From Chloroflexota bacterium (GTDB lineage Bacteria > Chloroflexota > Anaerolineae > B4-G1), in the NCBI GenBank assembly GCA_024232355.1, contig JAAEPW010000466.1, positions 1 through 31,188 of the forward strand: 31,188 nucleotides of DNA, given 5' to 3'. This document shows positions 17,674 through 26,118 of this stretch, in pieces. Within the stretch, counting starts at the first letter, position 1, and each line of letters begins with the position of its first letter. A program made the position numbers and the translations under genes. The notes beneath the pieces are model-generated. The model saw nothing but the letters and a program-made list of their open reading frames with translations, had not been told where the DNA came from and made no database searches.

Positions 17674-18513
17674 GTGGCCGATTTCCTGTGGTATCTACAG
17701 CGGCTCAACTGGATTGACGTCCTCGATATCTGGCTTGTAGCCTTTATCCTCTTTTGGATTCTGTATCTGGTGCGCGGCACTCGGGCTGTGCCACTGCTTC
17801 GTGGCGTGGTCATCTTTATCATTACTGTTACTTTGTTAAGCGGTTTGATACGTCTACGTGCTTTCGGTTGGCTAACAGAACAAGCACTCCCTGCACTGCT
17901 CGTGGCCTTTCCAGTTGTCTTTCAACAAGAATTGCGCCACGCATTGGAACGGATCGGGCGAGCTGGGACACTATTTGGTCGAGTAGCAGGGGATCGAACC
18001 AATCTAGAGCAAGCATTGACCGCCATCGCGCAGGCCTGTCCAATCCTCTCCGAGCAACGACACGGTGCCCTAATTGTCTTGGAACGAGAAACCGGTCTAC
18101 AAGAACTGGTGGATAGTGGCGTGATCCTGAATGCCGTCACCACACCAGAACTATTGTCGAATATTTTCAACCCGCACACCACACTCCATGATGGAGCCGT
18201 CATTGTGCGAAACGGACAGATTCTGGCCGCAGCTTGCGTGCTACCTCTCTCCACAGCCTTTCTTGCCGACCGGCAATTAGGATTGCGCCATCGAGCGGCT
18301 CTCGGCGTGACCGAGGAAAGCGACGCTGTCGCGGTTGTGGTCTCTGAAGAACGTGGTTCCATTGCCATTGCACATAACGGTCGCATCATCCGCAATCTCG
18401 ACACCAAACGTCTAGCAGCAGTGCTGCAAGCGTTTTTCCAACCTGCGTTAGAGCGAGCTTGGCCTCAATGGATCGCTCAACTACAGCAAGTAGTGAGAAA
18501 AGCAAGATCATGA
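17674..18513 (+). CDS. cdaA: Diadenylate cyclase CdaA (c-di-AMP synthase)
   Basis: The 279-aa membrane enzyme condenses two ATP to cyclic di-AMP. Three N-terminal membrane segments (about residues 14-80) and a short coiled coil precede the DAC domain (about 110-250). Both diagnostic motifs are intact: D173-G-A175 and R205-H-R207. It starts with GTG at 17674 with AGGGTG upstream. Its stop overlaps the ATG of the YbbR-domain gene, the standard cdaA-cdaR arrangement in Firmicutes; here der rather than glmM follows. c-di-AMP controls potassium/osmolyte balance and wall homeostasis in other bacteria, which suits the wall-related genes in this window. No c-di-AMP receptor or phosphodiesterase is visible nearby. 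Confidence 0.93.
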   Translation: MADFLWYLQRLNWIDVLDIWLVAFILFWILYLVRGTRAVPLLRGVVIFIITVTLLSGLIRLRAFGWLTEQALPALLVAFPVVFQQELRHALERIGRAGTLFGRVAGDRTNLEQALTAIAQACPILSEQRHGALIVLERETGLQELVDSGVILNAVTTPELLSNIFNPHTTLHDGAVIVRNGQILAAACVLPLSTAFLADRQLGLRHRAALGVTEESDAVAVVVSEERGSIAIAHNGRIIRNLDTKRLAAVLQAFFQPALERAWPQWIAQLQQVVRKARS

Positions 18514-19754
18514 AAACAACACTACGGTGGATGGCGATCAATTCTCCTCTGATGGTGCTAGCACTTATTCTCGGCATATTGGCCTGGGTAGTAGCCGTGG
18601 AAGAGGGAGATCCAACTCTGGAAGGGATTTACCCTCAAACCATCCCCGTAACGTTGCCCGATCTACCAGAGGGGATGATGATCGTGGGAGAGTTTGACGA
18701 ATATATACAAATCACACTTCGTGCCCCCCAATCCGTTTGGGATTCGCTCAAGGACGAAGACTTGATCGTCACCACCAATCTAACAAATCTGAACGCGGGA
18801 GAGCACCAGTTGCCTATCGATTGTACATTGAACAAGAGTCCATCGAGGGTGATATCGATCGAGCCCGAGTACGTCAACCTGAAATTGGAGCCTAGAGCAG
18901 AACAAACCGTACCTGTACTTGTAGAAACGCGAGGAGAACCAACGTTAGGCTATCTCACCGGCACATTGACCGTGACTCCTGACCAAGTAACCGTGAGTGG
19001 CCCCAGCACCTATGTTGCCCAGGTTGTCAAAGCGACTACACAAGTCTCTGTACAGGATGCCAGTTCCAATATAGAAGGAGAGTTCGAGCTACGCATTCGG
19101 GACAGTGAAAATCGGCCAGTTCCTTACATCACGTGGGCGTTTGACAAAGCCTACGTGCATATTCCTATCGAACTATCCATTCGTTACCGTCCTCTCGTAG
19201 TCAGGGTTGTTCTCACAGGAGAGTATGCTTCAGGCCACCGGATCACCGAAATCTCTGTTGAGCCGTCTAGTGTAACGGTCTTTGGAGCACCGGGTATGGT
19301 CGCAGCACTGCCAGGCTTTATCGAGACCGAACCGATAGATCTCGAAGGAGCCCAGGCAGACGTTGTCGCACAGCCATCACTGGCCGTTCCTCCAAATGTC
19401 TCAGCCATTATGGACGAGCAACCCGTCGTGACGGTTTCCATCGAACCTATCCAGAGCAGCCAAACGACGGTGATCACGCCAGAGGTCCAAGGACTGGATC
19501 CAGGTTTTACGTTTACTGTCTCGCCGGAAACAGTTGAAGTCATCTTGAGCGGTCCGTTGCCTTTATTGGAGACTCTGGAACCTGATGACGTACGCGTCGT
19601 GTTGGACCTGTTTGGTCTGTTAGAAGACACACACCAAATTGAGCCCCAGATCGTGGTACCCGAAGGAGTAACCGCTCAAAGTATTAATCCAGCCACTGTA
19701 CAAGTAGAGATTCTCATCGCGCAGACTCTTACATCAGACCGAGAAGAAGAATAG
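18510..19754 (+). CDS. cdaR: YbbR-domain protein, CdaA regulator
   Basis: The 414-aa product has one N-terminal membrane segment (about residues 12-30) and an extracytoplasmic region of about four YbbR repeats, seen as recurring VxVSGPxxxV and VxVxIxP patterns such as VTPDQVTVSGPSTYV and VSPETVEVILSGP. In Firmicutes CdaR binds CdaA and modulates c-di-AMP synthesis from outside the membrane. The ATG at 18510 is chosen because it overlaps the cdaA stop (ATGA); an in-frame ATG 51 bp upstream inside cdaA is less likely. It ends in an acidic tail. Confidence 0.9.
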   Translation: MKTTLRWMAINSPLMVLALILGILAWVVAVEEGDPTLEGIYPQTIPVTLPDLPEGMMIVGEFDEYIQITLRAPQSVWDSLKDEDLIVTTNLTNLNAGEHQLPIDCTLNKSPSRVISIEPEYVNLKLEPRAEQTVPVLVETRGEPTLGYLTGTLTVTPDQVTVSGPSTYVAQVVKATTQVSVQDASSNIEGEFELRIRDSENRPVPYITWAFDKAYVHIPIELSIRYRPLVVRVVLTGEYASGHRITEISVEPSSVTVFGAPGMVAALPGFIETEPIDLEGAQADVVAQPSLAVPPNVSAIMDEQPVVTVSIEPIQSSQTTVITPEVQGLDPGFTFTVSPETVEVILSGPLPLLETLEPDDVRVVLDLFGLLEDTHQIEPQIVVPEGVTAQSINPATVQVEILIAQTLTSDREEE

Positions 19755-19766
19755 CGAGTTTTTATT

Positions 19767-21164
19767 ATGAGCAAACTAATCATAGCCCTTGTAGGCCGAC
19801 CCAATGTGGGCAAGTCTACTCTCTTTAATCGTATCGTCGGGCAGCGCCTGGCAGTAGTCCATGACCAACCGGGTACAACCCGCGACCGGCTGCACGCTTC
19901 CGCCGAGTGGAACGGTGTGTCCTTTACGGTAGTGGACACCGGTGGTATCGAAATCCTGCCCGACACTGTCGCCTCCGGGAAGCGTCCCGGTCCCGAGCGC
20001 GTTTTAGCCCAAGACTCGGCTCCATTCATTCCCTTGATGCGTGTTCAGGCTGAACAGGCGATCCAGGATGCCGATGCAGTGATCTTTCTCACTGATGCAG
20101 CCAGCGGCTTGACGGCTGGAGATGAAGAAGTAGCCGACATTCTACGGCACTCTCGTCGCCCAGTCTTTTTGACTGCCAACAAAGCAGACAATGCACGCTT
20201 GCGCGAACACGCCCTTGAATTCTACGCCCTGGGTCTGAAAATGGTTTATCCCATCTCTGCTCTACACGGCACCGGTGTAGCCGATCTGCTGGATGACATA
20301 GTAGAGGCGCTAACTCCCCATCACCCCTCCACCCCTCTGGACGGTGAAGAAGAAGAAGAAGAAGGGATCAAACTTGCCATCGTCGGACGGCCCAACGTAG
20401 GCAAGTCATCACTTTTGAACAAACTTCTCGGCGAGGAGCGAACCATTGTAAGCCCGATCGCTGGCACTACCCGCGATGCTATTGACACATATCTGGAATG
20501 GGAAGGTACACCTGTCACGTTGATAGACACGGCCGGTATCCGGCGACGGGGCAAGGTCGGAAAGGGTGTGGAGCATTATAGCGTGCTGCGGGCGCTGCGG
20601 GCTATTCAACGGGCCGACGTAGCTCTGTTAGTGATCGATGGGGTGGATGGCGTAACGGCTCAGGACACCCACGTAGCCAGTTTTATCCTCGACGAATGGG
20701 CCAGTGTGGTAGTGTTGATCAACAAGTGGGATGTGGTGGAAAAGGACACGTACACCATGATCGAGTACACCAAGTGGGTCCGAGAAACCCTCCGCTTCCT
20801 CGACTATGTGCCCGTGCTCTTTATCTCTGCGCTCACGGGGAAACGCGTGCACAAAGTGATACCAGAAACCCTAGCCGTGCAACAAGCTCGCTTCTTGCGC
20901 ATCCCCACCGGGGAACTCAATCGCCTGGTGCAAGACGCGCTAGCGCGCCATGCCCCTCCCAGCAGGCGAGGCCGACGGCTCAGGATTTACTATGCCAGCC
21001 AGCCCGGCGTGGACCCGCCGACTTTTGTCTTTCACGTCAACGACACCGATCTGGTGCACTTTGGCTACGAGCGATATCTGGAGAACCGGTTGCGGGCAGC
21101 CTACGACTTTCCGGGCACCCCGCTACGCTTGATTTTCCGTCAGCGGGAGAGAAAAAGTGAATAG
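19767..21164 (+). CDS. der: Ribosome-assembly GTPase Der (EngA)
   Basis: The 465-aa protein has the tandem G-domain layout unique to Der, which acts in 50S subunit maturation. G domain 1 has GRPNVGKS (10-17), DTGG (57-60) and NKAD. G domain 2 has GRPNVGKS (207-214), DTAG and NKWD. A C-terminal KH-like domain follows. An acidic EEEEEE linker joins the G domains. In domain 1, the switch II region between DTGG and the MRVQAEQAI helix is about 18 residues longer than in the Escherichia coli protein. It starts 12 bp after cdaR, and its stop is only 6 bp from the stop of the convergent KAP gene. Confidence 0.96.
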   Translation: MSKLIIALVGRPNVGKSTLFNRIVGQRLAVVHDQPGTTRDRLHASAEWNGVSFTVVDTGGIEILPDTVASGKRPGPERVLAQDSAPFIPLMRVQAEQAIQDADAVIFLTDAASGLTAGDEEVADILRHSRRPVFLTANKADNARLREHALEFYALGLKMVYPISALHGTGVADLLDDIVEALTPHHPSTPLDGEEEEEEGIKLAIVGRPNVGKSSLLNKLLGEERTIVSPIAGTTRDAIDTYLEWEGTPVTLIDTAGIRRRGKVGKGVEHYSVLRALRAIQRADVALLVIDGVDGVTAQDTHVASFILDEWASVVVLINKWDVVEKDTYTMIEYTKWVRETLRFLDYVPVLFISALTGKRVHKVIPETLAVQQARFLRIPTGELNRLVQDALARHAPPSRRGRRLRIYYASQPGVDPPTFVFHVNDTDLVHFGYERYLENRLRAAYDFPGTPLRLIFRQRERKSE

Positions 21165-21170
21165 TGGTAA

Positions 21171-23492
21171 TTAACTTTTCACTTGCAATTCATTGCCATC
21201 GGCCCCTGATCTTGTGCCAGTAGCGACGCGAAAACCGATACGATTGGAACGATAACCAGGGTGACTTTGATCACGGGCAAAGCAGCGTGCATCCTGCGCA
21301 TAAAAGTTCCACGAACCACCGCAAATGACGATTTGATCCCCACTCGTTCGTTCAGTCGTCCATTCCCACACATTGCCCGCACACTCGAACAAGCCATACG
21401 GGCTGACGCCATCTGGATAGACTCCCACCGGTGTTGTGCTCCCCACACCACTTTCACGCACATTCGCCCGTTCGGTATTGAACTCGTTTCCCCAGGGAAA
21501 AGTTCGACCATCCTCACCCCGGGCGGCCTTTTCCCACTCTACCTCGGTAGGTAACCGCATACCGGCCCACTCACAATAAGCCAAGGCATCCTTCTGGCTT
21601 ACCAGCACAACGGGATGGTTGGCCTTGCCTTCTGGATAGGTACGGTGCTGTGGATGCCAGTTGTATGGCTCTGCCCACACTTGGTCGAGATAGGGCACCG
21701 GATAGGCAGAATTGTCGGCCAGGAAACGAGCGTATTGCGCATTCGTGACTGGAAAGCGGCCAATGCGATAGGCTACCACGTAGGTCGGTTTCCGTCGTTC
21801 GCCATGCTGAAACTCGCCACCAGAGACATCTACCATTTCGTCCAAACTCCGGGGATCCCCCAGATACGCCAGGGCTGTGCCCGCCGAGATGCGCTCCAAC
21901 GAATTGGCCTTTGTTTCAGATTCCAGCATCCGCACCAGAGCATCCACAATGTTCTTGGCAAACGCACTCGTTCCCCCCTCTGCTCGCACAGCATCCACGG
22001 CGGCCCGTACACGGGTAATATCATTGCTCAGCAAATCTCGCCAGAGCCGGGCAGTTTCCATCTCGGAGGCTGGCCCTGCATCATCGCTGGTCGTGCGGGT
22101 CAAATAGATATAGGCGTTGATTTGGGATCGGGTCAGATCGGCAAAAGTTGGATCGACCCGCAACATTCGCAGCAATGGTTTGTAACGCAAATAGCGCTCC
22201 AACAAAGTACCGGTTTCCGGTGACTCTTTTAACAACGGCGACACCGCACGCTCAACCTCCGTTCCCTCTCGCGCGGCCAGTTCCAGGTCCTGGATAAGGT
22301 TGGGATACTCGAGCAGGTCGTGATAAAGATCGTGATAGCGTGCCTGGATCACGACCATTTTGGCCAAGAGTTCTGGCATGACCGACTCCATCGTGCCATC
22401 CGCCACCCGGCGCTCGGCCAGCTTGAGCAACAGCCGAAAGATATTCAACGTGCGCTTTACCACGCGCGGGTTGGGTTCCAGGCCCAATGCCAAGATGTCG
22501 CGGCAGCCCAAGGGCAATTGAGAATCATGTTGACTGATAAATCCAGCAATCTGGTCATCCTCCAACGGCGGCAGGTGAAAGGGAAGTTGCACGATCTTTT
22601 CCAGATAACTCTGGCCCGCTATGGGCATACCACTTTTCTCGTTCCCATCCTCCATATAATCCGCGTACTGCACCCGCACCACTCGCTCGATGACGTCCCG
22701 GTCTACCCCAACGAAAAACACACAGCCCTGTACGTCCAAGAACAACTTGATCGCCTCCAGCACCTCTACCGCGCGATCTGGCAGACAGCGATCCAGATCA
22801 TCAATAACGATGATCAGCAAACCATTGCGGCTCCAGACGTACTCCCGCACCAGATGAGCGAATCCCCCCTGGAACTCTTCCAATAACGTCAATTGCCGGC
22901 GATAAACCTCGGTGCGCTCGCGCTCGAATGCCGTAATAATATCTTCCAGTGTTCCTGTCTCACCTTGTAACAATTGTGCCACTTCGAGAAATGTACCCGG
23001 AGAAGGTACCAATGAAAGGCCCAAACTTAGTGCTCCCTTACCCAGCTTGGGCCAGTCAATTTTGACCGAGCCCGCCTCGGAGCGCTGTACGTCGGTGTAG
23101 AGCCGTGTTCGCCAGTCTTTGATTTGCTGAGCATCGTTTTCGCTGAGCTGGTCATTTTCCAGCCCCTCCAGCACCCGCAACAATAACGCCCTCCACAATG
23201 CCCCTTGATCCCGTTCGTATTGCCAGGCATTGAACCAGACAACCCGCGCCCAGCGATGGGTGGCAGAACGACGAGTGAGCAACCGCTCGGCGACCAGCCG
23301 CATCAGACTGGTCTTGCCGCTCCCCCACGGACCAAAGATGCCGATAGTGATCGGTGTATCGGCAGTAAGCACCACCTCAGATAGAACGTCGGCATAGTGC
23401 GTAAAATTGAGTCGATCGTGTTTTGCTCCCAAGATTGGTTGATCTGTCCATAGCCCGCGCGTTTCGCGTGACATTCCCAACGTTTTCCCCAT
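21171..23492 (-). CDS. KAP-family P-loop NTPase fused to a C-terminal FGE/SUMF1-fold domain
   Basis: The 773-aa protein begins with a KAP NTPase: Walker A GPWGSGKT (54-61), the KAP hallmark WFNAWQYE (86-93) and Walker B LLIIVIDDLDR (225-235). The usual inserted membrane helices are not evident; one short hydrophobic stretch (about 152-165) is all that is seen. A helical region with HEAT-like character (about 480-550) links to a formylglycine-generating-enzyme fold (about 556-757) with FPVTNAQYARF, MRLPTEVEWEKAARG, AGNVWEWT, GGSW and IGFRVA. The cysteines that correspond to the catalytic pair of FGE are missing from the GGSWNFYAQDARCFAR segment, so a binding rather than oxidase role is likely. 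The ATG at 23492 is preceded by GGGGAGG, and the promoter lies between it and a TTG 39 bp upstream, which rules out that longer start. NTPase-sensor fusions of this type are often linked to conflict or signalling systems; that is inference. Confidence 0.85.
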   Translation of the reverse strand: MGKTLGMSRETRGLWTDQPILGAKHDRLNFTHYADVLSEVVLTADTPITIGIFGPWGSGKTSLMRLVAERLLTRRSATHRWARVVWFNAWQYERDQGALWRALLLRVLEGLENDQLSENDAQQIKDWRTRLYTDVQRSEAGSVKIDWPKLGKGALSLGLSLVPSPGTFLEVAQLLQGETGTLEDIITAFERERTEVYRRQLTLLEEFQGGFAHLVREYVWSRNGLLIIVIDDLDRCLPDRAVEVLEAIKLFLDVQGCVFFVGVDRDVIERVVRVQYADYMEDGNEKSGMPIAGQSYLEKIVQLPFHLPPLEDDQIAGFISQHDSQLPLGCRDILALGLEPNPRVVKRTLNIFRLLLKLAERRVADGTMESVMPELLAKMVVIQARYHDLYHDLLEYPNLIQDLELAAREGTEVERAVSPLLKESPETGTLLERYLRYKPLLRMLRVDPTFADLTRSQINAYIYLTRTTSDDAGPASEMETARLWRDLLSNDITRVRAAVDAVRAEGGTSAFAKNIVDALVRMLESETKANSLERISAGTALAYLGDPRSLDEMVDVSGGEFQHGERRKPTYVVAYRIGRFPVTNAQYARFLADNSAYPVPYLDQVWAEPYNWHPQHRTYPEGKANHPVVLVSQKDALAYCEWAGMRLPTEVEWEKAARGEDGRTFPWGNEFNTERANVRESGVGSTTPVGVYPDGVSPYGLFECAGNVWEWTTERTSGDQIVICGGSWNFYAQDARCFARDQSHPGYRSNRIGFRVATGTRSGADGNELQVKS

Positions 23493-23530
23493 TGTTTGGC
23501 CTCCCCGCCCGTATTGAATATACAGTGCCA

Positions 23531-23559
23531 ATTATACACATCTTGTTGACTTGGTACAA
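23531..23559 (-). promoter_or_regulatory. Strong sigma-70-type promoter of the KAP-FGE gene
   Basis: On the minus strand TTGTAC (23559-23554), a 17-bp spacer and a perfect TATAAT (23536-23531). Transcription would start near 23525, giving a leader of about 30 nt to the ATG at 23492. Confidence 0.75.
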
Positions 23560-23585
23560 ACCGCCCAGCCAAACAACTCTGTTGC

Positions 23586-23626
23586 AAAAAAAACCTCCCG
23601 CGAGTTTGGAACTCGTGGGAGGTTTT
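23586..23626 (-). terminator. Rho-independent terminator of the two-component operon
   Basis: A 17-bp stem (one G-U pair) with a 3-nt loop spans 23590-23626, 18 nt after the kinase stop. On the minus strand it runs into eight consecutive Ts (23593-23586); on the plus strand it ends in TTTTG. It separates the kinase operon from the KAP-FGE promoter. Confidence 0.92.
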
Positions 23627-23644
23627 GTCTGCTCAAAACACAAA

Positions 23645-25264
23645 TCAAGCCTGTGGCAATCTCACCGTAAAACAACTTCCCTGCCCCACGACACTCTCCA
23701 CCGCCACCGTTCCCTCCATCGCCTCGGTCAGTTCCTTGACCAGCGCCAGCCCCAAGCCCGCGCCTCGATCATCGTCCACGCGGGCGCTCTCCCCACGGTA
23801 AAAACGCTCCCAAACGTACGGCAAATCATCAGAAGGGATACCCTCGCCGGTGTCGCGTACCTCAATACGGACAGCGTCATCCTCAATCGCGACGACCACC
23901 GCGACAATGCCACCAGGCGGCGTATGACGCACGCCGTTGCGCAACAAATTGACCAGTACCTGCTCCAACCGTCCCGCATCAGCCAGAGTATGGGGCAAGT
24001 CAGGCGGCACCTCTGCAACAACCTCGACGCGTTCCTTTTGCCAAGCCAATGGCGCCATGGCTTTGACCCGTCGCTGTACCAGCTCGCCTACATCAATGAA
24101 ACTCAACTCCATTGCCAGGCCGTCCACCTCGGCACGCGCCAAGGTAAACAGGTCGTCGATCAAACCTTGCAGCCGCTCAACCTCACGCGCCATCACCTCT
24201 AGATCGTGCTGCAACTCTAACGGGTCCTCATTGCTGCCCGCGAGGGATGATTCCAGATAACCGCGTATCGTCGCGACCGGCGTGCGCAATTCGTGCGATA
24301 CATTGACGATCAATTCGCGCCGTGACTTGAGCAGCGAGGCCACCTTATCCCGCTCGGTCTGGATTTCGCCCGTCGCCCGTTCGAGGTCAGTGGCCATAAC
24401 ATTGAAATTATCTTGAAGCTGCGCCACCTCGTCCTCGCCCTCCACAGGGACGCGCGCGGATAGGTCTCCGCCGCGCAGCGCCTTGGTGGCAGTAGCCAGA
24501 GTCTCCAGTCGCCGGGTTGTTCGCCGCGCGACAAAGTAGGAGAAAATTGCCGAGGGAGGCAAGAGCATGATCAATAAAACAATCGTCATTACTACAGAGA
24601 CACTGATGAGCGGCATGATGCTCATCAGGATGCGGTCGGCAATCACTGGTATGACGCCACTGTCTGCCGGTTCTGGAAGATCCGGGTCTCCAGACCACAA
24701 AAATCCAATTCCGTTAAGGAAAACCATCAACACCATCATCAAGACGACGACGGTGAGATGGGCATGGGTCAACGAAAGAAGCATCCGACGCGCTTGGACG
24801 CGATTCCAAAACCTCCAGATACGTACTCCGATCCGCGCAAACAGGTAGCCGATGCCGGTCAGTAGCAACAATATTGTGGTCAAAGGGACATCCAAATTGG
24901 ATTGAAATACGTCTGACCAGGAAACACTTAAACGGGACTGAAGCCATACCTCTGACCATCTCAATAGATTGACGGACCAGCGCAACCCCAAGACCATCAT
25001 CAAGCTCAATGCGACGCCGACGGACAACTCCCAGAACACTTGAAGGAATGGATGCATCCGCGGTATGCGAGTGCGCAGCACCATCCACATACCACATGAG
25101 CCGCATAGCATCAGTACACCGTTGTCGAACACATCGGGGCGCGCGCGCCCAACGACGCGGGAGAGAAGGAAAATGATCCCTATCCCCAAAATCCAGGCCT
25201 CTACCAGTGCCCGCAGTGGGTGAGCTTGCCATAGAAACCGAAATCGCTTTACCTTTTCTTTCAT
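23645..25264 (-). CDS. HAMP-domain sensor histidine kinase
   Basis: The 539-aa kinase has about six N-terminal membrane segments (within residues 15-255), with only a short external loop (about residues 200-220) between the last two, so it may sense within the membrane or through a partner. HAMP follows (about 255-310), then HisKA with phospho-accepting H324 in SHELRTP, and HATPase_c with LLRNGVRHTPPGG (N box), DTGEGIP (G1) and GAGLGLALVKEL (G2). Its ATG overlaps the stop of the response regulator by 4 bp, so the pair is translationally coupled. The neighbouring ABC exporter suggests a detoxification or envelope-stress input, as in BceS- or MacAB-linked systems; the signal is not readable. 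Confidence 0.93.
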   Translation of the reverse strand: MKEKVKRFRFLWQAHPLRALVEAWILGIGIIFLLSRVVGRARPDVFDNGVLMLCGSCGMWMVLRTRIPRMHPFLQVFWELSVGVALSLMMVLGLRWSVNLLRWSEVWLQSRLSVSWSDVFQSNLDVPLTTILLLLTGIGYLFARIGVRIWRFWNRVQARRMLLSLTHAHLTVVVLMMVLMVFLNGIGFLWSGDPDLPEPADSGVIPVIADRILMSIMPLISVSVVMTIVLLIMLLPPSAIFSYFVARRTTRRLETLATATKALRGGDLSARVPVEGEDEVAQLQDNFNVMATDLERATGEIQTERDKVASLLKSRRELIVNVSHELRTPVATIRGYLESSLAGSNEDPLELQHDLEVMAREVERLQGLIDDLFTLARAEVDGLAMELSFIDVGELVQRRVKAMAPLAWQKERVEVVAEVPPDLPHTLADAGRLEQVLVNLLRNGVRHTPPGGIVAVVVAIEDDAVRIEVRDTGEGIPSDDLPYVWERFYRGESARVDDDRGAGLGLALVKELTEAMEGTVAVESVVGQGSCFTVRLPQA

Positions 25265-25974
25265 CTTTCAGGCGCTCGTCTCTTTGGCGTAAGCCGATAG
25301 CCCACACCCCACACCGTTTCAATAGCCTCGGCCCAGTTGCCCAGTTTTTTTCGCAGCCGCAAAATGGCATTGTCTACCGAACGATCACCCGTCACATAGG
25401 TCTCGCCCCAAACTGTGTCCAGCAGGTAGGAACGGCCAAACACCCGCCCGGGATTGCGGAGCAGTAGATGCAGCAAGCCAAACTCGATGCGGGTCAGATC
25501 GAGCGTTTCGCCGTCGAGCGTGGCCAAGTAGGCTTCGGGGTCGAGGAGCAGTGGCCCGTAAACGACCTCCACGACGCTCTCAGCGCGGTCAGCTTCCAGG
25601 ATTTGGCGCACCCGTTCGATACGCCGCAGCAGAGCCCGCACCCTCGCCAGCAACTCGCGCATGCCAAAGGGCTTGGTGAGATAATCGTCCGCCCCCACCT
25701 CTAGCCCAATGACGCGGTCGGCTTCCTCGTCCCGCGCGGTCAGCATCAGCACAGGGATAGCCGAGCTTTGCCGTATCTGGCGCAGTACCTCCAGGCCATC
25801 CAACTTGGGCAGCATCCAATCTAGAATTACCAAGTCAGGATGGCGGCGGGCGTGCAATTTCAACGCGGCCACCCCGTCGGCGGCGTGTAAAACCTGATAG
25901 CCCGCCATCCCCAACTCGCGCACGATTACCTGTGCTAAATCGACTGCATCTTCAACCAACAGAATTGTTGTCAT
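25261..25974 (-). CDS. OmpR/PhoB-family response regulator
   Basis: The 237-aa regulator has a receiver domain with the acidic pocket E8-D9, the phospho-acceptor D52 in LVILDWMLP, and K105-equivalent in YLTKPFG. A winged-helix DNA-binding domain (about 140-232) contains LTRIEFGLLHLLL and DRSVDNAILRLRKKLG, the recognition helix region. It overlaps the kinase gene that it precedes. Members of this family usually bind tandem direct repeats; a candidate pair lies upstream of the ABC gene at 30987-31007. Confidence 0.95.
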   Translation of the reverse strand: MTTILLVEDAVDLAQVIVRELGMAGYQVLHAADGVAALKLHARRHPDLVILDWMLPKLDGLEVLRQIRQSSAIPVLMLTARDEEADRVIGLEVGADDYLTKPFGMRELLARVRALLRRIERVRQILEADRAESVVEVVYGPLLLDPEAYLATLDGETLDLTRIEFGLLHLLLRNPGRVFGRSYLLDTVWGETYVTGDRSVDNAILRLRKKLGNWAEAIETVWGVGYRLTPKRRAPER

Positions 25975-25997
25975 TTTTCGCTTTCAACCTCAGCATC

Positions 25998-26026
25998 ATG
26001 GTATCCCGTTCGGTAAGAATGTGCAA
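25998..26026 (-). promoter_or_regulatory. Possible promoter of the response regulator operon
   Basis: On the minus strand TTGCAC (26026-26021), a 17-bp spacer and a weak TACCAT (26003-25998). It lies in the 144-bp gap after the adaptor gene, so the regulator and kinase may be transcribed separately from the exporter. Confidence 0.35.
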
Positions 26027-26118
26027 ATCAAAAAAAGACAAACACGGATTTCACGAATAAACATGGATTCCTGTTCAATTCAGTCTGTAGGCTCTGTAAA
26101 ATCTGTATACAAACGAAT

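Noticed and set aside
21240..21330. Variable-region-like end of the FGE domain (diversity-generating retroelement target)
   Set aside because: The GGSW...IGFR segment is where such retroelements diversify proteins, but no reverse transcriptase, template repeat or AAY-rich codon bias is visible in the window.
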